A stretch of DNA of 64,000 nucleotides from Daedaleopsis sinensis. Lineage: Eukaryota; Basidiomycota; Agaricomycetes; Polyporales; Polyporaceae. Each line of letters opens with the position of its first letter. Position 1 is the first letter of the stretch. A program made the position numbers and the translations under genes. The DNA lies in NCBI GenBank assembly GCA_033807695.1, contig CM066303.1:4340001-4404000 (forward strand), written 5' to 3'. This document shows positions 20,757 through 31,200 of this stretch, piece after piece. The notes beneath the pieces were generated by a model, which worked only from the letters and a program-made list of their open reading frames with translations, was not told where the DNA came from and searched no databases.

Positions 20757-21478
20757 ATGGCACGACCTACCGGAACGACTGCGCAAGCCAAAGGCTCCCC
20801 GCGACGGGAGATCGCGAGACGGAGCCAGCTGCGCGTGCGCATGAACGCCGCACTCGGTGAGTTCCTTAATGCTCCCCGCGATGTGTGCGTCTCTGACATC
20901 CTGCAGTCGCGCTCTCCGGAGTGCCGGATGCTACCATGTGTTGGACGCTCGAGACCTACGTCGCGGACGTCGTCGTCGCGTTCGGTCTCGAGCTCGTCGG
21001 GTTCCCGCCCACATACACGTTCGGGAACCTCAGCGTCCACGCGACGGGGCTCCGGCGCATCAGCCACCTCCTCTCGCGCTGGGAGAGCGGCGTGATGCGC
21101 TTCGTGCGCGTGTCCGACGAGCGGCGGCGGGCGGTCGCCGCGAATCCGCTCCTGGCCGCCCCGAGTCCCCTGCTCGCCGACAAGCAGTCGACCGGGGGCC
21201 GTCCGGACATCAAGAGGCGTCGACGGCGGCCGGTGACGAACCCGAAAGGGCTGCCCGGACGGTACGAGCGGAACGGGCCGAAGTCGGCGCCGTTCGTCAG
21301 CGCAGAGGTCGAGGCGGCGGTCGAGGCGGAGACGGAGAGGGAGCGGGCGGAAGACCCGCTCGCGGAGCTCAGTGGGGACGAGGACTATCAGCGGTTCGTG
21401 CGTCGCGCTGAGAGGAGGCGGCGGCAGGTCCGGAGCATCGTGTCGAACCCTGTCGAGGGCTGGTTCCTGTTGTCATAG
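20757..21478 (+). CDS. Gene U, conserved unknown protein, copy A
   Basis: Two exons, 20757-20856 and 20907-21478, split by a 50-bp GTGAGT...CTGCAG intron, encode 223 residues. Exon 1 gives MARPTGTTAQAKGSPRRE followed by a basic stretch (IARRSQLRVRMNAAL). Next is a possibly folded part (CWTLETYVADVVVAFGLELV, FPPTYTFGNLSVHATGLRRI, LLSRWESGVMRFVRVSDE). The C-terminal half is Arg/Glu-rich and probably disordered, ending NPVEGWFLLS. No known domain was recognised. A pattern like P..FGNLS....L..L...W.SG...F recalls uncharacterised families expanded in mushroom genomes (memory only). All four copies encode the identical protein although their DNA differs at synonymous sites, the best evidence that it is a real gene. 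Repeated remnants of its own 5' end lie upstream. Confidence 0.75.
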
Positions 21479-22291
21479 AGTGCTTACATCGTCGGTTTGA
21501 ATGTATGGACAGTATCCATCATCGTGCACGCAGTCGGGACACTCAGTCTGGTGCGGAAGGCGGGGTCTGGCGCGGAAGGCGGGCCACCCAGTCGTGTCCC
21601 AGAGCTCACGTACGGTACGCAGACAGAGCCATGACGTACGTGCTCGCGGACGCCGGTGGTTGTGGCGGAAACGAGAGCGTCTCCATCGCGTCACATCTGT
21701 GGAGGATCTAGGGCCAGGCAGAGTATCAATCAGCCAGCAAATACAAACAAACGTCGCCGCGTAGCGATCGTCTTACCGTCCCCTCGCAGACTGGGATCTG
21801 CAGCGCAGGAGCACACAATGCTGCTGAACTGCACATCCTAGTCAGCGGGCGACCGCCGTGCAGCGGCGCGAACGTGTTCGAGAGCACACGCGGCAGCGCA
21901 GCGGAGCTTGGGGATAGTCCCGGGCTCCCGGCCGAGTCGTCGGAGATCGACTGGTGGAGATCTGGGGAGGTTAATAAGTGCAATCAGACACCGCTTTCGT
22001 GTCGTACGAGCGCGCACCTGTCGCTCCCGAGTCCCTTCTCTACTCTTTCCCCCATCTACGCCAGCTGGTGCCCTTCCCTTTCCTCCCACCTATGTCCTCG
22101 TCCTCGCCGTAGCTGTGCGCCACGCTCCGTGAACCGTACGTCGTCTACACCGGTCCACACGGTACTCGACTCTCACTGACGCGTCTCCCAGGTCTCGACA
22201 CGCGCGCCCTGCAGGCCACGACGTAGTTGGTGAGTGTCCCTCTCCGGAACGTCGAACGTACGCGTTCCGACACGCTCTGGCGCACTCGGGG

Positions 22292-22773
22292 CGCTCTGTG
22301 GATGTTCACAGAGCGTGTCGAGTGCGCCGGGCACGCTCGAGCCGTCTGTGGAACAGTTGCGCACGAGACGGCCTCGGACTCGCCTGTTCGTGAGGGTTCA
22401 GGTCCACAACACGCGGTGGTCGACGTGCAGAGCGCGGGACTCGCTCCGCGGGACGACGGAGATGCTTGAGGCATCCCGGGAACGGCCCCGGGGGGAATGT
22501 GAGCCAGACGTTGGCCCCGCTGCAGCCTGTCGGTCGGCCAGGCGGGTGCTGCGGTAGGGCCCGACGCGTCTGTGGCGCCACTCGCGGTCGCTGCCCGAGG
22601 GAGGCGACGATGTGCACGCCCGACGGACGACGTGGTGCGCGAGTCGTCTGCACGAGAGCCGGGGGTGCTCGTGCGGGGTGAAACTTACCTGCGATGTGAG
22701 ATCAGTACGAGCGCGCGGGGCACCGCGTCGCCAACCCCGGAGCACTCTGACGCTCTCTGCAGATCATGCAGAG
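22292..22773. repeat. Two palindromes at later deletion breakpoints
   Basis: CGCTCTGTG/CACAGAGCG with a 6-bp loop (22292-22315) and CTCTGCA/TGCAGAG with a 5-bp loop (22755-22773). In unit C the sequence is deleted starting at the first palindrome's loop and again inside the second. Confidence 0.65.
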
Positions 22774-22978
22774 CGCGTCGAAGCGTTCGGAAAGCCTCGC
22801 GAGCGGTGCCCGGACTCCGAGTCCGGAGCGACTCGGCTGTTCGTTTGAGTGGGGCACACACGCGCGGGACCGTCTTGAACGTACCTGGGCGGGCCGGAGC
22901 CATGCACGTCTTGAGCGCATGCGCAGCGGCAAGGAGCGTGCGGACTTGCTAATAACCGGGCGCGTGCGCTTGCGAGCA

Positions 22979-23130
22979 CGGTACAGGGCGTCCGGTGCAC
23001 GGTACAGCGCGCCGTTCGCGTATTCTGCGCCATCGCATTGGATCTGTGGGGTACCCGGGGCACGGTACAAGGCGTTCGTGCACGGTACAGAGCGTCCAGC
23101 GCGTCCGGGAACGGTACAGCGCGTTCTGCG
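22979..23130 (+). repeat. GGTACAG minisatellite, unit A
   Basis: Five irregular copies of (C/A)ACGGTACAGxGCGTCCGG, one reading GGTACAA. Unit B has five (35421-35572), unit C five with a different arrangement (48195-48353), unit D seven (60306-60500). Confidence 0.75.
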
Positions 23131-24234
23131 CCGTGTCCACTCGCGCAAGCGGGCCCCGGGGTCGTTGCTGTCCCGGATGGGCCCGAAAGCGGATGGCTAC
23201 TGCGTCTCATGGACGCTGAGCGAGGCGAAGAGCCGTCCAAGCGACGAGCCCGGGCGACGCGGATGGTATCTTGAACTCCTTTAAGGTCAGTTCACGGTTC
23301 TCTGTGCGGCGTGTGCGAGACACTGACGTTGATTTAGCACAGGACGACGGGCGGGAGAACGTTTCGATAGAGCTGTGCGGTACGTGGTTCGGAGAGTCGA
23401 GCGAACGGTACGGAGAAGGGGGTGGCCGGACGGGTGCGTAGTCTGCGTTTTGAACGTCTCACGGCGATCTCTCACTCGCACTCTCACTCGCGGTCTCATA
23501 CAGACGGTCGGGACGTGCTGGAGAGCGAGAGCCTCCCGCTGTACGCGTCAATGCGAATCCGGAAGGGAAGAGCAGGGCGGGTGGAGGAGAACGGAACGGG
23601 AGGACACTTACTGGTACGTGTCTTCTAGCGGAATCTGGGAGTTCAGCCTCCTCAGGGAGACGAGGCCGCGTGCGCACACAGAGACGCGTGTCGCAGCCGA
23701 TTCGGCTGAGTTTGGGGAGAGAGGGGGGAGGATGGTGGTCGGAGGGCAAGAGGGAGACGGGGTAAGCGCCCGTGCGTGGTGCTTGAAATCTCGGCGTGCG
23801 GAGGCAAGACGCGAGGCCGGTACGTGTTCGCATTCAATTCGAAGGACGGGGGCGCAACGTTACGACACTAACGCAGCTGTTTCGTCGCAGATCCGAAGGG
23901 AGGACGGCGGTAGAAGTTGGCGGAGTCGAACTTGGAGGCGCGCGAGATGTGCTTGGAGTCGCAGCGAACAGTGACCGGTGAGTGCTTACCTTTGTGTTCA
24001 AGTTCCATGAGAGCACGCGGGTGCATGTAGGATGCAGGTCGCAGCCGTTCCGGAGAGGAGGATGGTGGTGGTCGGAGGACGAAAGGGACGCACAGTAGAC
24101 GCCCGTGCGTCGTTCGAGAATCTGCGTTTCTGGAGGGAGCTGCTCAGTAGAATAGAGACTCTGTACGTGTAGAATACATGCATATACTCACCTAAGCATG
24201 CCCCTATGTGCTGCTCCCTTCTGCTGCTGCCTTC

Positions 24235-24360
24235 CTGTACGCTGCACACCTCCGTACACGCTGCACACCTCCGTACACGCTGCACACCTCAAGGAGGGCC
24301 GCACACCCTCTGTACAGGCTACGCCCCTCGGACGGGTATAATAGTGTGTATACGCACTGT
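24235..24360 (+). repeat. Short tandem repeats beside the unit junction, unit A
   Basis: Three copies of GTACACGCTGCACACCTC-like sequence, followed by one copy of CCCCTCGGACGGGTATAATA plus GTGTGTATACGCACT. The second motif is present twice in B (36769-36815), about three times in C (49501-49596) and twice in D (61660-61725, one mutated). The first motif varies from one to three. Confidence 0.7.
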
Positions 24361-24459
24361 CGTTTGGATTCCAGACGGTACGTTTGCGTGCGCAAGACAG
24401 CCCGGCCGCGCGGAGTCCGCACCTGGTACCTATGAGGAAGTTGTCTGCATGCTCAAACT

Positions 24460-24752
24460 GACGCGCTGGGGAAGTCGGCGGCGCTCGTCCGGCTGAACGC
24501 GCTCGGGCACACGACCCTCCCCTCGCCGTCCGCGTGCGTGAAGGGCATCGTGGACGCGTACATCGCGCACGGCACGGTGAGCACCGTTCGCGTTCCGCTG
24601 AGGCTGCGCCCCGAGTGTCGTGCCCGTGCTGAGGTTGCTTGCGTGGCTAGGTTCCTCAAGACGACACCGTGTGCGAGGTGGACGACAGCTTCGAGATCTG
24701 GTCCGGGGTCACGACTCGGATGATCCTGGGGGACATGACAGAGAACGGCCTC
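24460..24752 (+). pseudogene. 3' remnant of the TAP-like gene, unit B
   Basis: Matches exons 11 and 12 of the gene at 9990-12435 from the breakpoint onward, without promoter or upstream exons. It lacks the last codons: about 165 bp from the end of exon 12 into the spacer are deleted, joining ACGGCCT directly to CTACAGTAG. It still shows the His region (GHTTLPSP) and VCEVDDSFEIW. Confidence 0.85.
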
Positions 24753-25102
24753 TACAGTAGCGATCATACCTATAGTATCTTTCTCGCGATCGCAGCACCG
24801 TGCACTTCAGCTGCAGACAGCTTCGAGCCGCGAGCGTTACCGCACAAAGTCTGAAACAAGCTTCGTTTCATTCGTGATAGAATACGGAATTAGGTCGTTA
24901 GAAATACACCCGTGCGCATACTAGATCATCGCGAATAATGTAAAGCCCGAGCCGAGGAACGTCGAATTCGGTGGCCGTGGGTGTCGCAAGTTTTGGTGTC
25001 GTCCGGGGGGTGGGACCATTAGAGTCGTCGAGTCGTCGAGTCGCATGCGTCGTCGTACAGTAGTATTCGTAGTGATGAGGAGAGCTCTGTCAGACGCCGC
25101 GT

Positions 25103-28100
25103 TCAGTGCGCCGCGTTGCCGTTCGCGAGCCCGTTCGGGACCGGGGTCGGCGGGAGGACCACGCCCTCGCCCTCGCCCGCGTCCGCCAGCAGCGCAATCG
25201 CCGCATCCGACCGCGGCCGCAGCACGACGTACACCTCCTCGACCCGGCACGCCGCCCCGTTGCTCTTCACCTTCATCGCCGCGTCCGCCGCGCGCTCCCT
25301 CGTCGCCGACGCTGGGGGCAGCGCGACGTCGAACACCGCGAGCACGTGCGCGAGGTGGCTGAACAGCAGCGCGTCCGCGAGGAACCGCCCGGGGCACGTC
25401 CGGTGCCCGAACCCGAATGCGAACTGCATCGGGGCGAGGACGTCCGTGCGCAGCGCCTTGCCCGCCGCGTCGAGGAACCGCTCTGGGCGGAACACGTCCG
25501 GCTCGGGGAACATCCGCTCGTCGCGCGAGATCGCCCTGGGGACGAGCAGTGTGAGCGTGTGTGCGTGTGTGCTGGAGAGCGGGGCACGCACCAGTTGTTC
25601 GCCATGATCGTCGCCCCCTTCGGGATCAGGTACCCATTGTAGTGGTCGTCCTGGTTCACCTCGCGCCCGACTGCAGACCGTATCAGCGAAGCCCACGCAA
25701 TCAGAATCACCGAGTGCCGCTACTCACTGACTGGCGCGATCGACACCCAGCGCAGGACCTCGCTCAGCACCGCGTCGACGTACGGCAGCCGCGCCCGGTC
25801 CGCCATCGTCGGCAGCCGCTTCCCGCCCAGCAGCCCGTCGACCTCCGCCTGCGCGCGCTTCTGGATCTCCGGGAACCGCGCCATCGCGAGCAGGAACGTC
25901 AGCGTCGCAGACTCGGTCTGTGGGCGTCGCATCAGCATCGCACGTCCGCTAGCAGTAGAAGCAGCGGCTGCGCAGACGTACCGCGAGCATGCCGCCTACA
26001 GTGACGTATGTCGTATGCGCGGTGAGCACCCACAACGCGATCGAGATAGCCGATCTACGCACCTGCGTTCATCGTCACCGCGATCATGCTCGATCGATCG
26101 TCCTTGTCCTGCGCCGCCCCCTGTGCGCTGTACGTCGCGGACATGACCGACATCCGGCCCGCGGTCTTGCTCTCCTCCATGATCTTCACCGTCGTCGCCG
26201 CCGTCGCGTGCAGCTTCGTCTTCCAGTCCCGGCCCTTCTTGATCTGGGGGCCGAACTTGGGCACCCACGTCGGCAGCCATGACACTGCACACTGTCAGGC
26301 GACGCACTCGTACGAAAACGCAGCAAAGACTCACAGCCGGGGATGACGTCGAACGCCTGGAACTTGTCGCCGAGGACGTCCGCCGCAAAGTGCGCGAGGT
26401 CGTTCATCTGCGTCAGGATCGACGGCGTGTCCGGGCCGTTGTAGCCCGTCGACACCTTCAGGAAGATGTGCCCGAGCGAGTCGTCGATGTTCCTGTCGAG
26501 GTTCCGGCACTCGAGGTCGTCTGCGAGCTGCCGCATGAACCGCCGCGAGCCCTCCTCGTAGTCGCGGTTGTACTGGCCGACTGCGGACGGGCCGATGCCG
26601 AGGTGGAACTGCTTCCGTGCGTTCGAGAAGATGTCGCCGGTGTTCATGAACGGCAGCGTCATCGTGAGGTCGGAGCTGTGCGGCCTGTGAGCGCGATTTA
26701 ATGGTATGGTCGCAGCGGAGACGTACATGTTGGCCATCTTTCGTGGGGGCTTATCTGAGTAGTCGTCGGCCTGCTTGTTGAACAGAGCCTCTATCGATTC
26801 GCGCGAGTTGAGAATAATGATAGTCTTGTGCAGTACATGGTAAGTGTTGATGTCGGAGCCTGTGTAAGAAATCGTAGTCAGTACCATGTCCAGGAACGAA
26901 GATTTGGGTGCACAGCCGATCGTCACAGCTTGGGCGATAGACTCGCAAAGGAAGCATGCTTCCATCATCGCGGTCGTACATAGCGCGGGATCAGCACGGT
27001 CGCTGTGCAAGGGCAGCACCATCTGCACAGCTGTCTATCGAGCAGATCTCTCCCAAGCTCAGTTGCGCGTGTGGTGCAATCACGATGGAATGCCCATAAT
27101 ACGCGTATAGAGTGCGCCTGAGTACAGGCAGACTGCTCGCCGGTACCTTCGCTCGCCGCTAGTCACAGCGGAGGCCGTCAGAATCAGCCCATTTTGACAG
27201 CGTCTTCCGGAGGCGTGGATAGCCTGCGACATATGCACATGGTGCAATGATACAGATGGACACGGAAGTGTCTGACAGGCAGTAGTGCAATCTAACGACG
27301 CCGACCAGGGCAATGGAGTGCGAACATCAGGGATAGGAAATGAACGCTGTCAGAATGTCTTTGACAGCGTTTTCCGGAGACATGGATAGCCTGCTGCAAA
27401 TGCACATGGTGCACTGACACAGATCGACAGGGAAGCCAGTGTCTGACCACAACCATCCTGAGATTGGGCGCAGAACGCGCCAGGGGCCGCTCAATATCTG
27501 TGCAGCTGCCCATCAAGCACGTCCCAGGGTCTTCCCAGCTGTGCCAGAACAGCAGGACACTAGTCGCAGACTCGCCGAGAGTCCTCGACACGGGACTTGC
27601 GAGAACGCAAAGGACGGTTCGTGAACGTCTCGTGTAAACGCCCCGACTCACTGGTCAAAGCACACCCCTAGAATCGCGACTTCGTCGGTGCTCCTCCAGA
27701 GGAGCACCGACGCTTCGCGACGATTGCCCACAAATCGCCGACTGAGCGTTCTCCCCTCGAAACGCCTCTGGAACTGCCCTTCGAGTCCCCATGTTCGACT
27801 GCTCCGACGCAGTTTCCAGAGCAGATCCCAGGGTCTGGCCAAATGAAAGGGGGAGACGGAGTCCCAGCCGCAGAGTCGCCGCCGCTCGCCGTCCATGCTG
27901 TCGATGAACGGTCGACTCGGGGCTTGCGGCTCGCGCGCGGAAACGCGTGTCCTAGTTGCATGCTTTGACACGCACACTAGGGGGAGACGAGGTACGCATG
28001 TTGCCACAATTCGGGACGCGTGCAGGGAGCAGAGACGCGACCCGCGAAACACGCAGCGCCGCGAAGATGGGATTCGAGAAGATAACGGACACTCACCATA

Positions 28101-28232
28101 GATCTGCGATTGCAGGCAGAAGTACTCCCACTGGTCGGTTTTGGGGATGTCGTTGAGGTTGCCGATGATGAACTGGCCGGGGGGGCCGGGGGGCAGGTGC
28201 TTGGACGACGAGGGGAAGATGGAGGAGAACAT
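25103..28232 (-). CDS. Cytochrome P450, copy B (most complete copy)
   Basis: Nine-exon model of 518 residues. Exon 1 (28232-28097) gives MFSSIFPSSSKHLPPGPPGQ and IIGNLNDIPKTDQWEYF, a canonical proline hinge, and ends with QSQIY before a 1237-bp intron. Later exons follow copy A shifted by 12,168: SDINTYHVLHKTIIILNSRE, GDIFSNARKQFHLGIG, WLPTWVPKFGPQ, the 14-nt I-helix microexon, TESATLTFLLAMARFPEI, EVLRW, GYLIPKGATIMANNW, RPERF, and FGFGHRTCPGR with Cys422 as heme ligand. Only about 12 residues precede the hinge, so the usual N-terminal membrane helix is missing or sits on an unrecognised exon. Where family members usually have (A/G)Gx(D/E)T(T/S), the model reads AGGMLATES, without the acid-alcohol pair. 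Substrate unknown. Confidence 0.8.
26860..28096 (-). other. Variable intron 1 of P450 copy B (1237 bp)
   Basis: Contains two copies of the module with TTTTGACAGCGT and ATGCACATGGTGCA (near 27192 and 27365), and about 0.2 kb around 27750-27900 that unit A lacks. No coding sequence recognised. Confidence 0.6.
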
Positions 28233-31200
28233 GGCGAGTAGGAGATCGCTCGTCGGAGAAGAGGGATGGCGGGGCGTCGACGTCGGGCAGGAAGCTGGGA
28301 AGAGGGCGTCGAGTGGCGGGGATTGTGGACGTTGCAGTCGAGGCGAGTAGGTTCAAGTAGGTAGCGGGATGGGGAGGGCCGGATGACAGGACGCCAGGAG
28401 GGCCGGAGGTTGTTTCGGGCGGATGGCAGTGCCTCGTTTGCACTCGCGCATCTCCGCTCCCTTTCGCATCCTTGTCCAGGACGTGTGTGGTGGAGCAGGC
28501 GGACGAGAGCACGAGACGACGCAGCGAGACCGCGATGAGAAGCAGAGAAGCAGACGCGGACAGGCGATGGCGTCATGAGGGCGCGAAGCGCCCGAAGGAC
28601 GATGTGGGAAAGATCTGAGATGTGCACTTGCTCTCTCGTCGTCGCTGCACTCGAGACCGCGCCTGCAGCTGCTCTTGGTCTTGCCTGTGAGTGCGCAGAG
28701 GACGAGTGTGTGTGTGTGGGCGACATCCTGGGTGATCTGACTGCCATCTCTCGCTCGTCCACTCTCGTCTGCAGCTACAGCTGACTGCCCTCCCCCCTGC
28801 CCAGCCTGGAACACCCCTGCTCTCGTCTCGTCCACTGCTCGCCAAGGTATCTGCCCCCCGCCGCCACCGGGATTGCCGCGAAGCGAGCAGCGCCGTCCGT
28901 GGACGACCGGTGAGCCCCTCCGCATTCTCCCGCCTGCATATGGTCCTTCCCCGCCTCTGCTCTCGTTCCCCGGAACACGGTTTCTCCCTCGGACTCTGAG
29001 CTCCCCTGCATGGCTCGTTCCGAGCCGGTATGTCCGTATGCACTCTGTCCGGATCCCCACAAGCGACGGTACGTCTCCCTGCTCACAGTCTCTCATCAGA
29101 ACACGCAGACGGCGCGGTGCGAGTCACTCCGGCCCAACTGCCGCAGCCCAGGTGCGTACTCGCCTCCCATCTCGTCCCTGTATCCGTCACACCTCGCTTC
29201 AGAGCTCGCAGCTCTCACCGTGCGCTCTTCCATCCAACCGCTCTCGTCCTATGCACTCTCTCCGGCCCCAGCATCGGTGCAGACCGCGCCGCCATTCCCC
29301 GGCCCTGCCATCTATGCGCCCGCCAGGCATCCTTGCCCCTCGTCAAACACGTCGGACACGCCCGGAACAACGCCGAGAGCCCGTTCAAGGTGCTGCTCGT
29401 CTCTTGTCCCGCGCGTACTCGCCGCTCTGCACACCGACGACGTATCGCCGCGCCGTAAGGGCGCTGCGTGCATGACTACTGTATGTACCGCACGTCACCC
29501 GCACAGTCGTCCAATCATAGACTATTCCCATCAGCGCCGCGCCGTGCGACCACGAGAAAGGAAGGGACAGCGCACAGAGCTCTACCTCGGACGCCAGTCA
29601 GCTGCTATAGGAGCAACATCGGAATGGAAGGCGTACCTCGGTGCGTGGTCATGGTGAATTCAATTTCTGACGCGCTTGCGGCCAAATCAGCCACATGCAC
29701 TAACGCGAGCAGACCAGCGCTCTCACCGGACACTACGACCCGCCACCCAGGTCCAATGCGATGCGCTCGCGCACCTGCGTCCCCCAAGCAGCAGCGTCAG
29801 CCGCGTCCAATGAGCATCCGCCCACGCACCTCTCGCCCGCGCGTCGCGGCCAGTCGGCTTCGTCTGCTCGAGCGAGTGCGGAGACGGTCGCGAGTGCGGA
29901 GACGGTCGCGAGTCCGACGGAGACGGGCGTGCAAGACGCTGTGCAGCGTCCCCGGGCGGGAGAAGCGAAGGCCGCCTGTCCGTGCTCGAGACGAGGCCGC
30001 CACGCTATCCCACCACTGGTCTCGTCGTCTCGCAGCGGCGCGCACGACATCCGGGATAAGTGCCGGACGGCGGACCCGTCTGTGTGGGCGGCGAGACGGA
30101 CGGCTATGGACCTGGAGGGCGGCGCTGTCGGAAACAGGTCAGCACCACCGGGCGGGGCGTCGCGGGTGGGCAGGACTACGGTCAGTACCATGTACTACAG
30201 TATGCGAGTCGAAATCTAGTCGTTCTACTCCTATGCTGCGCTCGGTGCGCAGCGTGTGGCCCGAGTCCTGCATGAGGGCCTGAGCACAGGTCCACCTGGC
30301 AGAGATCGAGGTAAATGTCAGTATCGCGACTGGCGTGAACTCTGCTGTGCATACGCACAGTGCGAGTCCTGTAGATCGGAGTCGAGTCGGCGCTGTGAAC
30401 AAGGGTCTGGGATAAGACGTATAAGTCAGGACAGATGCTAATGGACGTAGCCTGGCTGAGCCGGCAGTGAACGGGACCGCGACAGTTGCCTATGAGTACA
30501 GCAAAGTTAGTATCCGAAAAGAGACGGTCCACAAGTCAATTAACTCACTCGTAATTGCATGACACAGTCATGCGCGCTCCAGCGCGCAAGTAGCGGCGGC
30601 GTACGCGGTGCGCGAGCGTGAAGAAGGGACGGAGGGAAGAAGAATGGAGGAGGGGGAAAGGGAGAAGTGGGGGAGTGCTGAGTGCTGGGGGACTCGAGTC
30701 TGCGGGCCTACTTGTATCTCGCGAGCTTGGTCTGTGCGCAGTCCCCACGGTCAGCCGACCTGACCGTGAGGAAGTGACGATAGCTCACTTCGCACGCACT
30801 CTTCGGACGTGGCGGGGGCGGGACCAACCAGAACGCTGCACGAGAGAGGGCCCTGCGCGTGAGGACGGGAATGGCCCAGGTTCCGAGATCAGAGGAGCAT
30901 GGAACGTTCTCCGCTATCTTCGCGTAGTAGCGTGGGCGCTCGGCTAATGTGTGATGCAGTTTGTGCTGTAATGCCGTTGTAAATTAGGGCGGAAGGGGCA
31001 GGAGGAGAGGGTCCTGCACGGATAACACCGTCCGGACTATTTCTGGCTGTTTCGGCGGAGTTGGGATCAACAGAGACGTGTATCTCATGTATTACACATA
31101 TGGGGGCTGTCAAATAGCATTTATGCAGTCAGTACTGCACCAATGGCCCTGTAATACTCGCATATCAGTCAGCAATCTCGAAGTTCTAAGTCTGGAAGAG

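Larger units (their letters stand above)
12134..24459 (+). repeat. Tandem segmental duplication, unit A (12,326 bp)
   Basis: The sequence from GACGCGCTGGGGAAG at 12134 recurs at 24460, 36916, 49697 and 61827 with the same content and order: TAP gene 3' end, P450 (minus), low-complexity block, gene U (plus), unstable repeat block. Unit A is the only one whose left edge continues into the complete TAP gene, so it is the left end of the array. Units are nearly identical but carry SNPs, small indels and block deletions, which argues against simple repetition of one assembled sequence. Confidence 0.93.
21479..24459. other. Unstable non-coding block, unit A
   Basis: About 3 kb of GC-rich sequence with short open frames on every strand, none preserved across units. 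It contains the palindromes at 22292-22315 and 22755-22773, the GGTACAG minisatellite near 23 kb, G/A-rich tracts at 23560-23780, and short repeats next to the unit junction. Block deletions distinguish the units. Confidence 0.5.

Noticed and set aside
20757..20856. Gene U as a bZIP transcription factor
   Set aside because: RREIARRSQLRVR looks like a basic region, but no leucine heptads follow and the conserved Asn position is absent.
20921..21478. Gene U as a single-exon 185-codon gene starting MPDATMCW
   Set aside because: A spliced exon 1 with clean GTGAGT/CTGCAG borders extends it to 223 residues and is identical in four units.
24300..24360. GGTATAAT near the junction as a promoter TATA box
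   Set aside because: No supported gene starts downstream, and the motif is part of a short tandem repeat of varying copy number.
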